Positions 40,911-49,053 of a stretch of DNA of 64,000 nucleotides are shown here, one piece after another; position 1 is the stretch's first letter; the number at the start of each line of letters is the position of its first letter. The translations under genes were made by a program, and so were the position numbers. The notes under the pieces are model-generated. The model saw nothing but the letters and a program-made list of their open reading frames with translations. It was not told the DNA's origin and ran no database searches. Source of the DNA: Nonomuraea solani (GTDB lineage: Bacteria > Actinomycetota > Actinomycetes > Streptosporangiales > Streptosporangiaceae); contig NZ_FNVT01000036.1 in the NCBI RefSeq assembly GCF_900108335.1, positions 1-64,000 of the forward strand. The letters run 5' to 3'.

Positions 40911-42029
40911 TCAGCGTTCGCCCTGGCCGATGTCCCGGTGGATGCGTGACAAGGGCACCCCGTCCTGCTGGAGGCGGCGTACGGTCTCGTTGACCATGGC
41001 GGGCGGGCCGCACACGTACACGTCGTGCTCGGCCCAGGACGGGAAGCGCGCCACGACCTCGGGCAGATGGCCGCGCATCCCGTCGTAGGCCGGCTGGCCC
41101 GACACCACGGGCACCACCCGCAACCAGGGGAAGGAGGACTCCATCCGGATCAGGTCGGGCAGGTCGTACAGCTCCTGCGCCGTGCGGGCCCCGTACAGCA
41201 GGTGGATGTTGGGGCGGCGGCCGGAGGCGATGACGGACTCGATGATCGCCTTCAGCGGCGCCAGACCGGTGCCGCCGGCCACGCACAGCATGTCGCGCAC
41301 GCTCTGCTCGCGCGGCGCCATCGTGCCCATCGGAGGCCCCAGCATGAGCGTGTCGCCGATGCGGGTGTGCCGGATGAGCGTCGTGGACACCCAGCCGCCG
41401 GGCACCGAGCGCACGTGCAGCCTGACCGTGTTGTCCGGGCGCGGCGCGTTCGCGATCGAGAACGTCCGCCACACCCGCGGCCAGCGCGCGGTCTGGACGT
41501 TGACGTACTGACCGGCCGTGTACGGCAGCCGCTGCGTCGGCCGCAACGTGAGCACCGCGATGTCCTGGTGGCGCTGCTCGTGGTCGATGACCTCGGCCAG
41601 CCACCAGGCGGGCGACACCCCCGAGTCCGACCCGGCCGACTCGATCATGAGATTGGCCGCGGCCGTGTAGGCCGACACCCAGGCCGCCTCGATCTCGTGG
41701 TTCCAGATGTCGGCGGCGAACCGGCGGATCGTGGCCAGCAGGGCGTTGCCCACGGCCGTGTAGTGTTCGGCGATCACGCCGTACTTGCGATGGTCCCTCC
41801 CCAGTTGCCCCAGATAAGCCGCCAGGCTGTCCGGGCTGTCCAGGCTCCACACGATGCGCGTCAGCGCGCTGAACAGCCGATCTCGCTGGACGTCCATGGC
41901 CGGCGGGAACATGCCTCGCAAGTGCGGACTCTCAGCGAACAACCGGCCGTAGAAGTAGGCCGTGGCCTTGTCGGCCACCGGCTCGACGACGGAGAAGCTC
42001 TCCTTCACCAGGCGTGGATTCAACGACAT
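40911..42029 (-). CDS. globin-coupled flavohaemoprotein (nitric-oxide-dioxygenase-like)
   Basis: The 372-residue protein fuses a globin domain to an FAD/NAD(P)H reductase. The globin has the proximal His in GRDHRKYGV and HYTAVGNALL following. The reductase has RTFSIANAPRPDN (FAD-binding RxYS-like) and VAGGTGLAPLKAIIESV (nucleotide). It ends with VYVCGPPAMVNETVRRLQQDGV. Known relatives oxidise nitric oxide to nitrate. The globin part is shorter than Hmp and begins SLNPRLVKESFSVVEPVADK. A 9-bp inverted repeat 20 nt upstream of the start is a plausible operator. The ATG has GGGG upstream. Confidence 0.87.
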   Translation of the reverse strand: MSLNPRLVKESFSVVEPVADKATAYFYGRLFAESPHLRGMFPPAMDVQRDRLFSALTRIVWSLDSPDSLAAYLGQLGRDHRKYGVIAEHYTAVGNALLATIRRFAADIWNHEIEAAWVSAYTAAANLMIESAGSDSGVSPAWWLAEVIDHEQRHQDIAVLTLRPTQRLPYTAGQYVNVQTARWPRVWRTFSIANAPRPDNTVRLHVRSVPGGWVSTTLIRHTRIGDTLMLGPPMGTMAPREQSVRDMLCVAGGTGLAPLKAIIESVIASGRRPNIHLLYGARTAQELYDLPDLIRMESSFPWLRVVPVVSGQPAYDGMRGHLPEVVARFPSWAEHDVYVCGPPAMVNETVRRLQQDGVPLSRIHRDIGQGER

Positions 42030-42048
42030 ATATCCAACCCCACCCTTT

Positions 42049-42069
42049 GACCGGAATCGTATTCCGGTC
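42049..42069. promoter_or_regulatory. inverted repeat, candidate operator of the flavohaemoprotein gene
   Basis: GACCGGAAT and ATTCCGGTC form perfect 9-bp arms around CGT, 20 nt upstream of the start. The regulator is not identified; it does not resemble the NsrR consensus I know. Confidence 0.5.
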
Positions 42070-42263
42070 CTCGCCGTTCACCTCCTGAGGGTTCCGGGTC
42101 ATGAGCGCTGGGTATGCCCCGGCACCTCCGTCGCGCTCAAAATTGAGTGTTACATCGCTGATGACGCGTCACAACCGTTTCCCCCCAATAAGGTGCGAAG
42201 CAGAACTATCCGTAGTGGGATCGTGATTCTCCGCAGGCGAGATCTCGATGTTTTCGGACGGCT

Positions 42264-42290
42264 AATGCGAATAAAAGTTATATTCGTATT
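42264..42290. promoter_or_regulatory. AT-rich inverted repeat
   Basis: AATGCGAATA and TATTCGTATT are complementary over 10 bp with one G-U and a 7-nt centre (AAAGTTA). Its low GC content is exceptional in this window. It lies about 84 nt before the small gene and could act in either direction. Confidence 0.4.
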
Positions 42291-42373
42291 CGAGTGGCCG
42301 CAGAAAGGGCAGGGAAACGCCCCCCTAGGGGAAAGCGGTTTCCAGGGCGCCGCCCCGGGCGTACCATCCGGGC

Positions 42374-42676
42374 ATGGCTGTCCTCCATCCCAGGCGGGTC
42401 GCTTGGGAAGGCGCGCGAATCTTCGTCTTCGCCGCGAACACGGACGCCTACTGGTGGCTCAGCGACACCGTCGGCCACTACCTCGGCCTCATGTACCAGC
42501 TCCAGCTCTGCGAGACCCGCCTGCGGCTGCAGGCCGACGCCGACGCGCTGTACGGCGAGGCCGGCGCGTGGCGGGCCCGCCTGGACGACCTCCTCGACGC
42601 GCACCCGGGCGCCGCCTCGATCCTCACCCAGTTGACCGCCGAGACGGCCTCCCGGCTCCCATGGGCATCTTCGTAA
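42374..42676 (+). CDS. hypothetical small protein
   Basis: I do not recognise this 100-residue protein. The C-terminal half (LYGEAGAWRARLDDLLDAHP, GAASILTQLTAE) resembles an acidic/Leu-rich helical tail that ends many actinobacterial membrane or effector proteins. The N-terminal half, ARIFVFAANTDAYWWLSDTV, has no signature. The DNA has strong third-position GC bias and no competing frame is better. TACCAT lies 6 nt before the ATG, consistent with a leaderless message, which supports the call. It may be a remnant of a longer protein. Its neighbour downstream is the amidotransferase-like gene, 165 nt on. Confidence 0.55.
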   Translation: MAVLHPRRVAWEGARIFVFAANTDAYWWLSDTVGHYLGLMYQLQLCETRLRLQADADALYGEAGAWRARLDDLLDAHPGAASILTQLTAETASRLPWASS

Positions 42677-42841
42677 AGAGGACGAAAGCCAGAAAGCGCC
42701 GTGCCCTGGGAGGCAAGTGGTAGGCGGGGATCTTTAGGAGAGGTGACATATCGGAAAGGGTGTGCGCCATGATGGGGCCAAGTGGCCGTCGCCCGACCGG
42801 CTGACGGCGGCACGAGCTCCGCCATGCCCCCTGGAGATCGC

Positions 42842-43528
42842 ATGTCCCGACCGCTCATCGGTATCACCGCCTACTTCGAAGCAGCCCGCTGGGGCGACTG
42901 GGTGCGTGAGGCCGTCCTGTCTCCCCCTTCCTACGCCAAGGCGGTCGGCCGGGCCGGGGGCGCGCCCGTGATGCTGCCGCCGCTCACCCCGCACACCGCC
43001 GAGGACTACGTACGCGGCCTGCGCGGCCTCGTCCTGGCCGGCGGCGTCGAGGTCGGGGCCGCCGCCTACAACGCCGAGCAGGACCGGCGCGCGCCCGAGC
43101 CCCAGGAGCACCGCGACCGCTGCGAGCTGGCCCTGGCCAGGGCCGCCGTCCGCGCCGACATCCCCATCCTGGCCATCGCCAGGGGCATGCACGTGCTCAA
43201 CGTCGCCCAGGGCGGCACGCTGATCCCGTGGCTGCCCGAGGTGCTCGACAGCGACCGGCACACCGACGCGGGCGGCGCGCACACGATCCAGGTCAGCGTC
43301 ACCAGCAAGCTCGGCAAGGCGATCGGCGACCGGGCCGAGGTCACCGCGCCGCACCACCAGTCCGTACACCGCCTCGGCACGGGCCTGCTGGCCGTGGCCT
43401 GGGCCGAGGACCAGATCGTCGAGGGGATCGAGCTCCAGGGGCACCGGTTCGGCGTGGGCGTCCAGTGGCACCCGGAACGCGGCGAGGACAACCGGCTCTT
43501 CGATGCGTTCATCGAGGCGGCCCGATAG
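42842..43528 (+). CDS. class I glutamine amidotransferase-like protein (PuuD/peptidase C26 family) lacking catalytic Cys
   Basis: The 228-residue protein aligns with gamma-glutamyl-GABA hydrolases: IGITAYFEAARWGDWVREAV, GLVLAGGVEVGAAAYN, then PILAIARGMHVLNVAQGGTL. In active enzymes that segment reads G-I-C-R-G-M-Q. Here the nucleophile Cys is Ala (GCC codon, near 43177) and Gln is His. The later His/Glu (QWHPERGED) and the APHHQSVHRLG loop remain. It should not hydrolyse gamma-glutamyl bonds by the usual mechanism. ATG 42842 is chosen because GGAGA precedes it and the family strand follows; an in-frame start 60 nt upstream adds no homology. A sequencing or true natural change cannot be separated from one read. 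Confidence 0.85.
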   Translation: MSRPLIGITAYFEAARWGDWVREAVLSPPSYAKAVGRAGGAPVMLPPLTPHTAEDYVRGLRGLVLAGGVEVGAAAYNAEQDRRAPEPQEHRDRCELALARAAVRADIPILAIARGMHVLNVAQGGTLIPWLPEVLDSDRHTDAGGAHTIQVSVTSKLGKAIGDRAEVTAPHHQSVHRLGTGLLAVAWAEDQIVEGIELQGHRFGVGVQWHPERGEDNRLFDAFIEAAR

Positions 43529-43537
43529 GCTGCGATC

Positions 43538-44452
43538 ATGCCGCTGCATCCCCAGGCGCGGGACTACGTCGCCCAGTATCCATCGGATCTGAACACCGAC
43601 CTGGCCGCGCTCGACCTGGCCGCGATCCAGGAGATGCGCGCGCAGGACGCCCTGGCGGCCCACCGCGGGCCGCTGACGAAGCTGCCGTTCGTCCGCGACG
43701 AGGTGGCCGGCGACGTGCCGATCCGCATCTACCGGGCCGACCCCGGCGACGGCCTGCTGCCTGTCGTGGTCTACTTCCACGGCGGCGGCTGGGTCTTCGG
43801 CAGTGTCAAGCGCAACGACGCGGCCGCCCGTGACCTGGCCATCAGGACCGGCGCGGTCGTGGTGTCGGTCGACTACCGGCTGGCCCCCGAGCACCCGTTC
43901 CCGGCCGCCGCCGACGACGCCTGGACGGTGGTGCGCGACATCTTCGCCAGGCCCGCCTTCTACCAGAGCGCCGGCACCGTGGCCGTGATCGGCGACAGCG
44001 CGGGCGGCAACCTGGCCGCGGTCGCCGCCTGGCAGGCCCGCGACGCCGGCCTGAGCCTGGCCCACCAGGTGCTCGTCTACCCGGTGCTCGACGTCCACAT
44101 GGACACCCCCAGCCACGCCGAGTTCGGCAAGGGGTTCGGGCTGGACACCGCGGAGATGGAGTGGTTCGCCCGGCAATACGCCGACGGCGCCGACCCGGAC
44201 GACCCGCGGTTGTCCCCGCTGCGCCTGCCCGACGTCTCCGGCCTGGCGCCGGCGACCGTGGTGACCGCCGGGTGCGACGTCCTCAGAGACGAGGGCGAAC
44301 GCTACGCCGACCGCCTGGCCGGGGCCGGAGTGCCGGCCGAGGTCCGCAGGTTCGACGGCGCCGTGCACAGCTTCTTCGTCCTGCCGGGCCTGTTCGACCA
44401 GGCCATCGAGGCTCGCGAATACGTGGCCGACCGGCTGCGGGGGGCCTGGTGA
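43538..44452 (+). CDS. alpha/beta hydrolase (hormone-sensitive-lipase family esterase)
   Basis: The 304-residue esterase has the oxyanion motif YFHGGGWVFGS, the nucleophile in VIGDSAGGNLAAV, the acid in VVTAGCDVLRDEGERYADR and the His in VHSFFVLPGL. This is family IV of bacterial lipases, acting on short acyl esters. It has no signal peptide. The ATG has no ribosome site, but TAGGCT, formed by the preceding gene's stop codon, lies 6 nt upstream. Its stop overlaps the enoyl-CoA hydratase start (GTGA), so the two are co-expressed. Confidence 0.9.
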   Translation: MPLHPQARDYVAQYPSDLNTDLAALDLAAIQEMRAQDALAAHRGPLTKLPFVRDEVAGDVPIRIYRADPGDGLLPVVVYFHGGGWVFGSVKRNDAAARDLAIRTGAVVVSVDYRLAPEHPFPAAADDAWTVVRDIFARPAFYQSAGTVAVIGDSAGGNLAAVAAWQARDAGLSLAHQVLVYPVLDVHMDTPSHAEFGKGFGLDTAEMEWFARQYADGADPDDPRLSPLRLPDVSGLAPATVVTAGCDVLRDEGERYADRLAGAGVPAEVRRFDGAVHSFFVLPGLFDQAIEAREYVADRLRGAW

Positions 44453-45228
44453 AGTACGACAAGCTCAAGATCGACACCCCGGCCGACGGCGTTCTGAGGA
44501 TCACGATCAGCGAGCCCGGCCGGCTCAACGCCGTCGACACCACCGCCCACCGCGAGCTGGGCGAGGTCTGGCGCGACGCCGACCGCGACGACGACGTCAG
44601 GGCCATCCTGGTCAGGGGCGAGGACGAGGCGTTCTCGGCGGGCGGCGACCTGTCCATGATCGAGGAGATGACCCGCGACCACGCCACCAGGCTGCGCGTG
44701 TTCGCCGAGGCCCGCGACATCGTCTACAACGTCCTCAACTGCTCCAAGCCGATCGTCTCCGCCATCCAGGGCCCCGCCGTCGGCGCCGGGCTCGCGGTCG
44801 CGCTGCTGGCCGACATCTCCGTGGCCGGCCGGACCGCGCGGATCATCGACGGGCACACCAGGCTCGGCGTCGCGGCCGGCGACCACGCCGCGATCGTCTG
44901 GCCGCTGCTGTGCGGGATGGCCAAGGCCAAATACCACCTGCTGCTGTGCGAGCCCGTCACGGGGGAGCAGGCCGAGCGGATGGGGCTGGTCAGCGTGTGC
45001 GTGGACGACGACCAGGTGCACGAGCGGGCCATGGAGATCGCGGTCAGGCTCGCGGCCGGCGCCCAAGAGGCGATCAGGCTGACGAAATACTCGCTCAACA
45101 ACTGGCTGCGGCTGGCCGGGCCCTCGTTCGACGCCTCGCTCGCCATGGAGTTCCTCGGCTTCACCGGCCCCGACGTGGCCGAGGGCGTACGCGCGCTGCG
45201 CGAGAAGCGCCCCCCGTCGTTCGGCTGA
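44449..45228 (+). CDS. enoyl-CoA hydratase/isomerase family protein
   Basis: The 259-residue crotonase-fold protein has GVLRITISEPGRLNAVDTTA, the oxyanion-hole segment AFSAGGDLSMIEEMTRDHAT and PIVSAIQGPAVGAGLAVALL with the second hydrogen-bond glycine. A Glu that catalyses hydration in ECH1 is expected near IDGHTRLGVAAGDHAAIVWP; here Asp/His occupy that part. This resembles crotonase members such as 1,4-dihydroxy-6-naphthoate or dehalogenase types, so simple hydratase activity is unsure. It is translationally coupled to the esterase. Confidence 0.88.
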   Translation: MKYDKLKIDTPADGVLRITISEPGRLNAVDTTAHRELGEVWRDADRDDDVRAILVRGEDEAFSAGGDLSMIEEMTRDHATRLRVFAEARDIVYNVLNCSKPIVSAIQGPAVGAGLAVALLADISVAGRTARIIDGHTRLGVAAGDHAAIVWPLLCGMAKAKYHLLLCEPVTGEQAERMGLVSVCVDDDQVHERAMEIAVRLAAGAQEAIRLTKYSLNNWLRLAGPSFDASLAMEFLGFTGPDVAEGVRALREKRPPSFG

Positions 45229-45315
45229 GCCGGGTGTGCTTCCCCGCGCCTCGGGTAGGCGCAGCCGTGGAAGGAACAACGGGGTGGTGGGCCAGCCGAC
45301 GCGCCGGCGCCCACG

Positions 45316-45464
45316 CGGTGAGAGCCCTGTTCGCCGGGGCCGAGAACGGTGCCTGGGCGAACGGAACCAGGGCCTCACCGAGGGAAGGCGCGCCTGCCGG
45401 CCGTCCACCGGACGGCGAAAGGGGAGAGCACGATTTCGGAAAAGCGGCACGCGACGGCCTCTCC
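45316..45464. other. multi-stem structured intergenic element (possible RNA)
   Basis: In the 268-bp gap before the acyl-CoA dehydrogenase, three consecutive stems can form. The first is long: 45316-45322/45374-45380, 45324-45328/45369-45373 and 45329-45335/45356-45362, 19 bp in all with a 20-nt loop. The second is 45400-45406/45410-45416 (GCCGTCC/GGACGGC). The third is 45423-45428/45459-45464. No open frame here has convincing coding character. It could be a structured RNA, a double terminator, or a mobile-element scar. Confidence 0.4.
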
Positions 45465-45496
45465 GATCACGGGCGTGACCGGGGCGGCGAAGGTCG

Positions 45497-46678
45497 CTAG
45501 AAGCTGCGGGGCAACCCGAGCACCTGCGTCGCGAGGTAGTTGAGCAGAAGCTCCTCGGTCACAGGTGCGACCTTCCCGATACGGGCGTCGGCCAGCAGCC
45601 TGGCCACGGGATATTCCAGCGAGTACGCCATCCCGCCGTGCGTCTGGAACGCGGCGTCGGCGGCCTCCCACGCCGCCTGTGACGCGGTCAGCTTGGCGAT
45701 GTTGGCCTCGGTGCCGCTCGGCAGGCGCCGGTCGAAGCACCAGGCCGCCTTGTAGATCATCAGCCGGGCCAGCTCGATCTTGGCCTTGACCTGGGCCAGC
45801 GGGAACGCGATCGACTGGTTGGCGCCGATCGGCCGGCCGAACACCTCGCGCTCCTTGGCGTAGCCGACGGCCACCCGCAGCGCCACCTCGGCCGTGCCGA
45901 GCGCGGAGGCGGCCAGCAGGATCCGCTCGGGGTTGAGGATGTCCCAGAGCACGGCCACGCCCCGGTCCACCTCGCCGACCACCCGATCGGCGGGCACGCG
46001 CAGGTCATCGACGAACACCATGTTCGACGGCGTCGTGTTCGCGCCCATCTTGGGGATCGGCCGGTAGGACAGCCGCCCGGCGGCGACCGCCTCGGGCACG
46101 TTCACCAGGAACACCGTCAGCCCGTCCGTACGCGGTGACGCCTCGGCGGCCGGGACGGTCCTGGTCACCAGCAGCATCCAGGTGGCCCGCTGCACGCCGG
46201 TGATCCAGATCTTCTGGCCGTTGACCACGTAGTCGCCGCCGTCGCGCCGGGCCGAGGTGGTGATCGCCAGCGAGTTGGACCCGGCGTCCGGCTCGGTCAG
46301 CGCGAAACAGGTCTCCACCTCGCCCGTGGCCAGGCCGGGCAGCAGCTCGGCGCGCTGCTCGGCGCTGCCGTGGCGGGCGAGGGTGAGGGCGCCGAAACCG
46401 GGGGTGAGCACGTACGTGAAGGCGGCCCCGCCCGCCGCCCCCGACGCCGACAGCGTCTCCGTGGCCACGGCCAGCTCCAGCAGCCCCTGCCCGCCCCCGC
46501 CGTACTCCTCCGGCACCGCCAGCCCCAGCCAGCCGCCCTTGGCCAGCTCCGCCCAGACCTCCTCTGGCCACTTCTTCTCGCTCTCGCACCGCTGCCAGTA
46601 GCCGAGGTCGTAACGCGAGCAGATGTCGGCGATCCCGCGCTGGACGGCCTGGGCGCTCTCGGGGAGGGTGAAATCCAT
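45497..46678 (-). CDS. acyl-CoA dehydrogenase family protein
   Basis: The 393-residue flavoenzyme has N-terminal PEEYGGGGQGLLELAVATET, mid-domain CFALTEPDAGSNSLAITTSA and NGQKIWITGVQRATWM. The C-terminal domain has REVFGRPIGANQSIAFPLAQ and QTHGGMAYSLEYPVARLLAD, with the ETF and FAD contacts usual for ACADs. ATG 46678 is used; a TTG lies one codon upstream. It differs from the ACAD at 10.5 kb. It lies downstream of the divergent methyltransferase and is transcribed alone. The acyl substrate is unknown. Confidence 0.9.
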   Translation of the reverse strand: MDFTLPESAQAVQRGIADICSRYDLGYWQRCESEKKWPEEVWAELAKGGWLGLAVPEEYGGGGQGLLELAVATETLSASGAAGGAAFTYVLTPGFGALTLARHGSAEQRAELLPGLATGEVETCFALTEPDAGSNSLAITTSARRDGGDYVVNGQKIWITGVQRATWMLLVTRTVPAAEASPRTDGLTVFLVNVPEAVAAGRLSYRPIPKMGANTTPSNMVFVDDLRVPADRVVGEVDRGVAVLWDILNPERILLAASALGTAEVALRVAVGYAKEREVFGRPIGANQSIAFPLAQVKAKIELARLMIYKAAWCFDRRLPSGTEANIAKLTASQAAWEAADAAFQTHGGMAYSLEYPVARLLADARIGKVAPVTEELLLNYLATQVLGLPRSF

Positions 46679-46729
46679 CAAGCCATCGTAGAAGAACGTT
46701 CTGTTCGGGGTCTACGCGCGTTCAAGGCT

Positions 46730-47320
46730 TCAGGGGCGAGGTCTGCGGGCGTGGAAGACGAACGCCGGCGGCATGTTGCGCCACACCGTACGGCCCGGCA
46801 CCACCTCTTCGAACCGCTCGGCCAGCAGCGCGCGGAACCGCCGCGCCGAGCTGAGCGGAATGGCGTGCATGTACGAGAACGTGGTGAACGCCGCCCCCAC
46901 GCCCATCACCGAGGTCACCGCGCTCAGCAGCTCACGCTGCAGGCCGTCGGGGAAGGCCGCCCACGGCAGCCCGCTCACCACCACGTCGGCCTGCCCGAGG
47001 CCGCGCTGCCCGAGCAGGTCGTCGAGCTGGGCCGCGTCGGCCTGCGCCACGTCTACCGCCGGGTAACGCTCCGCCAGCAGCTTCGCCAGCGGCTCGTTCA
47101 GCTCCACGGCCAGATGGTGGCCACGGCCGTCCAGGCGCCGCTGGATCTCCGCGGTGAAGGACCCCGTGCCGGGGCCGAGCTCCACCACGATCGGCTCGCC
47201 GCGCTCGGGAATCGGCGCGCAGACGGCCGCGGCCAGTCTCCGCGAGCTCGGCGCGACCGCGCCGATCTTGCCCGGAGAGCGAAGAAACTGGCCGAGGAAA
47301 AGTGCGGTGTCGTTGGACAT
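46730..47320 (-). CDS. class I SAM-dependent methyltransferase (phospholipid N-methyltransferase-like)
   Basis: The 196-residue protein begins FLGQFLRSPGKIGAVAPSSR, the N-terminal helix of PmtA/rRNA dimethylase-related enzymes. The SAM motif is VVELGPGTGSFTAEIQRRLD, the acidic ribose-binding end ELNEPLAKLL and post-motif VVVSGLPWAAFPDGLQRELL (the NLPY-like catalytic motif, here GLPW). Relatives methylate phosphatidylethanolamine or rRNA adenines; PmtA-type is closer by length. TAGGTT lies 6 nt upstream of the ATG on the minus strand, consistent with a leaderless message. It is divergent from the two-component operon. Confidence 0.85.
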   Translation of the reverse strand: MSNDTALFLGQFLRSPGKIGAVAPSSRRLAAAVCAPIPERGEPIVVELGPGTGSFTAEIQRRLDGRGHHLAVELNEPLAKLLAERYPAVDVAQADAAQLDDLLGQRGLGQADVVVSGLPWAAFPDGLQRELLSAVTSVMGVGAAFTTFSYMHAIPLSSARRFRALLAERFEEVVPGRTVWRNMPPAFVFHARRPRP

Positions 47321-47396
47321 GTCATGAACCTAAAGGCAAGATCGCTCATCGTCGCTCCACCTCCCGGGCGGACCTTCGGCCACTTGGAGGAGGTGG

Positions 47397-47416
47397 AGTC
47401 CTCCGCGCGGAGGACT
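47397..47416. promoter_or_regulatory. 20-bp perfect palindrome upstream of the two-component operon
   Basis: The half-site AGTCCTCCGC is repeated in perfect inverted orientation, ending 26 nt before the GTG of the kinase gene. It covers the position of a -35. The co-encoded response regulator is the likely ligand. Confidence 0.6.
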
Positions 47417-47442
47417 GCCTGTTCAGGCTATACGGATACCGT

Positions 47443-49053
47443 GTGTCCATGCGTTGGCGTGGTGTGCCACTGGATGTCCTGCTCGCGGCCTCGGGAGTGA
47501 GCCTGGACCTGTTGACGACGGCGCACGCGGGCGACACCCCCTACCTGCCCGCCGCGATGAACATCCCGATGGCGCTGCTGGTCGGCCTGCCCATGGGGCT
47601 CGTCCGCCGCCGGCCGGTGCCCGTCACGCTCTACCTGGCCGCCGTCCTGGCCGTCACCGACCAGATCGGGTCGTTCACCTCCAACACCGCGCAGATCCTC
47701 GTGTGCGTGTCGGTGGGCGTGGCCGGCTTCTCGGCGGGCCTGCGCGCCACCTCGCTCGCCGTGGCCGCCACGATCGCCGCGACCGCGCTCAACATCGCCG
47801 ACCCCGGCGCCTCGGTGACCGGCAACATGTGGATGTACGCGGTGCTCCTGCCCGTCTTCCCCGCCGTGCTCGGCGCCTACCTGCGCAGCTCCGCCGAACG
47901 CCTGGACGAGCGCGACGTCACCCCCGACGCGCTGCTCGCCGCCGGGGGAGTGGCGATCACCGTGCTCAGCACCTGGACGAGCTGGCACGCCGGCGCCCAG
48001 CCCGTCTGGGTCTCCGGGCTGCTGGCCGTGGTGGGCGGCCTGTCCCTGGGCATCGCCCGGCGGATGCCCGGCCTGGTCTTCACCCTGCAGGGCGTGCTGC
48101 TCGTCTCCGCCGACATCTACCTGCACGAGGCGGTCAACACCTGCGTGATCCTCACCCTGATCGCCATCGGCGTGTTCGCCATGCGGGTGGTCTCCTGGGC
48201 CTGGACGATCGCCGCGTACCTGACCGGCTCCCTGCTCACCGCGATCGCCGTCGTCGGCGACGACACCGAGGTCACCCTCTTCCGCGTCGGCGTCCTGATG
48301 ACGCTGGTCGCCACGCCCGTCGCGATCGGCCGCTACCTCGGCGTGCGCCGCGAGGCCGTGGCCTCCGAGCGGCTGCGCGCCGAGGAGGCGGCCCGGGCGG
48401 CGGTGGCGCAGGTGCGCGCCGACCAGCTCGCCGAGCGCGAGCGCATCGCCCGCGACGTGCACGACATCGTCGCCCACCACGTCGGCGCCATGGTGCTGCG
48501 CGCCAGCGCCGCCCGCTACACCGCCCCCGACGGCCCCGTCGCCGACGCGCTCTCCGACATCCGCGAGACCGGCCACCAGGTGCTGCAGGACCTGCGCGAC
48601 CTGCTCGACCTGCTGCGCGACCCCGACCGGCAGCCCGACCTGCTGGCCAACCCCGCCGACGTCGTACGCGAGTCCGCCGAGCGCATGTCCGCCGCCGGGC
48701 TCGTCGTCGACCTCGTCCTCGACCCGGCCACCGACCAGGCCCCGCTCATCGCCCGCACCTCCGCGGCCCGCATCGTCCAGGAAGGACTCACGAACGTGCT
48801 CAAACACGCCGGACCCGGCACCCGGGTCCGCGTCTCCGTCTCCCCGTACGAGGAGGGCCTGGCCGTGGAGATCCGCAACGGCCGCCCGCCCACGGCCATC
48901 GAGCGGCTGCCCTCCTCCGGGCGCGGCCTGGCCGGCATGCGCGAGCGCGTCCGCGCCGTCGGCGGCACCCTCAGCGCCGGGCCCGACGGCGAGGGTGGCT
49001 GGCAACTGGCCGCCCACCTGCCCGCCCGCCTGTCCTCGGGGAGCGCGGCGTGA
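47443..49053 (+). CDS. HisKA_3 sensor histidine kinase
   Basis: The 536-residue kinase has about nine N-terminal membrane segments (residues 5-290, for example GLVRRRPVPVTLYLAAVLAV and LNIADPGASVTGNMWMYAVL). A short coiled linker follows (REAVASERLRAEEAARAAVA). The phospho-acceptor His is in ERERIARDVHDIVAHHVGAM. The ATPase domain has ARIVQEGLTNVLKHAGPGTR and GRGLAGMRERVRAVGG. The ligand is unknown; the large membrane portion suggests a membrane or transported signal. The start is GTG 47443 (or ATG 47449); TATACGGAT lies just upstream without a ribosome site. Its stop overlaps the regulator gene (GTGA). Confidence 0.9.
   Translation: MSMRWRGVPLDVLLAASGVSLDLLTTAHAGDTPYLPAAMNIPMALLVGLPMGLVRRRPVPVTLYLAAVLAVTDQIGSFTSNTAQILVCVSVGVAGFSAGLRATSLAVAATIAATALNIADPGASVTGNMWMYAVLLPVFPAVLGAYLRSSAERLDERDVTPDALLAAGGVAITVLSTWTSWHAGAQPVWVSGLLAVVGGLSLGIARRMPGLVFTLQGVLLVSADIYLHEAVNTCVILTLIAIGVFAMRVVSWAWTIAAYLTGSLLTAIAVVGDDTEVTLFRVGVLMTLVATPVAIGRYLGVRREAVASERLRAEEAARAAVAQVRADQLAERERIARDVHDIVAHHVGAMVLRASAARYTAPDGPVADALSDIRETGHQVLQDLRDLLDLLRDPDRQPDLLANPADVVRESAERMSAAGLVVDLVLDPATDQAPLIARTSAARIVQEGLTNVLKHAGPGTRVRVSVSPYEEGLAVEIRNGRPPTAIERLPSSGRGLAGMRERVRAVGGTLSAGPDGEGGWQLAAHLPARLSSGSAA

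Larger units (their letters stand above)
42030..42373. other. 344-bp AT-richer regulatory intergenic region
   Basis: It lies between the divergent flavohaemoprotein gene and an orphan small gene. It holds a 9-bp inverted repeat (42049-42057/42061-42069), a 10-bp inverted repeat with one G-U (42264-42273/42281-42290), and a stem GGAAAC/GTTTCC near 42313-42345 enclosing CCCC-CTA-GGGG. No open reading frame in it looks coding. Confidence 0.6.

Noticed and set aside
42049..42069. NsrR binding site at the flavohaemoprotein gene
   Set aside because: The inverted repeat does not resemble the NsrR consensus I know; it is reported only as an unidentified operator.
44449..45228. Firm assignment as beta-oxidation enoyl-CoA hydratase
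   Set aside because: The region where the catalytic Glu is expected does not read as in standard hydratases, so only the crotonase family is claimed.
45236..45478. 80-codon open frame in the 45.2-45.5 kb gap
   Set aside because: Arg/Gly-rich translation with no family, overlapping strong RNA stems and lacking a ribosome site or promoter.
45229..45496. RNase P RNA, tmRNA, cobalamin riboswitch or group II intron in the structured gap
   Set aside because: The conserved sequence blocks of each (for example the RNase P GAGGAAAGTCC block or intron domain V) are absent.
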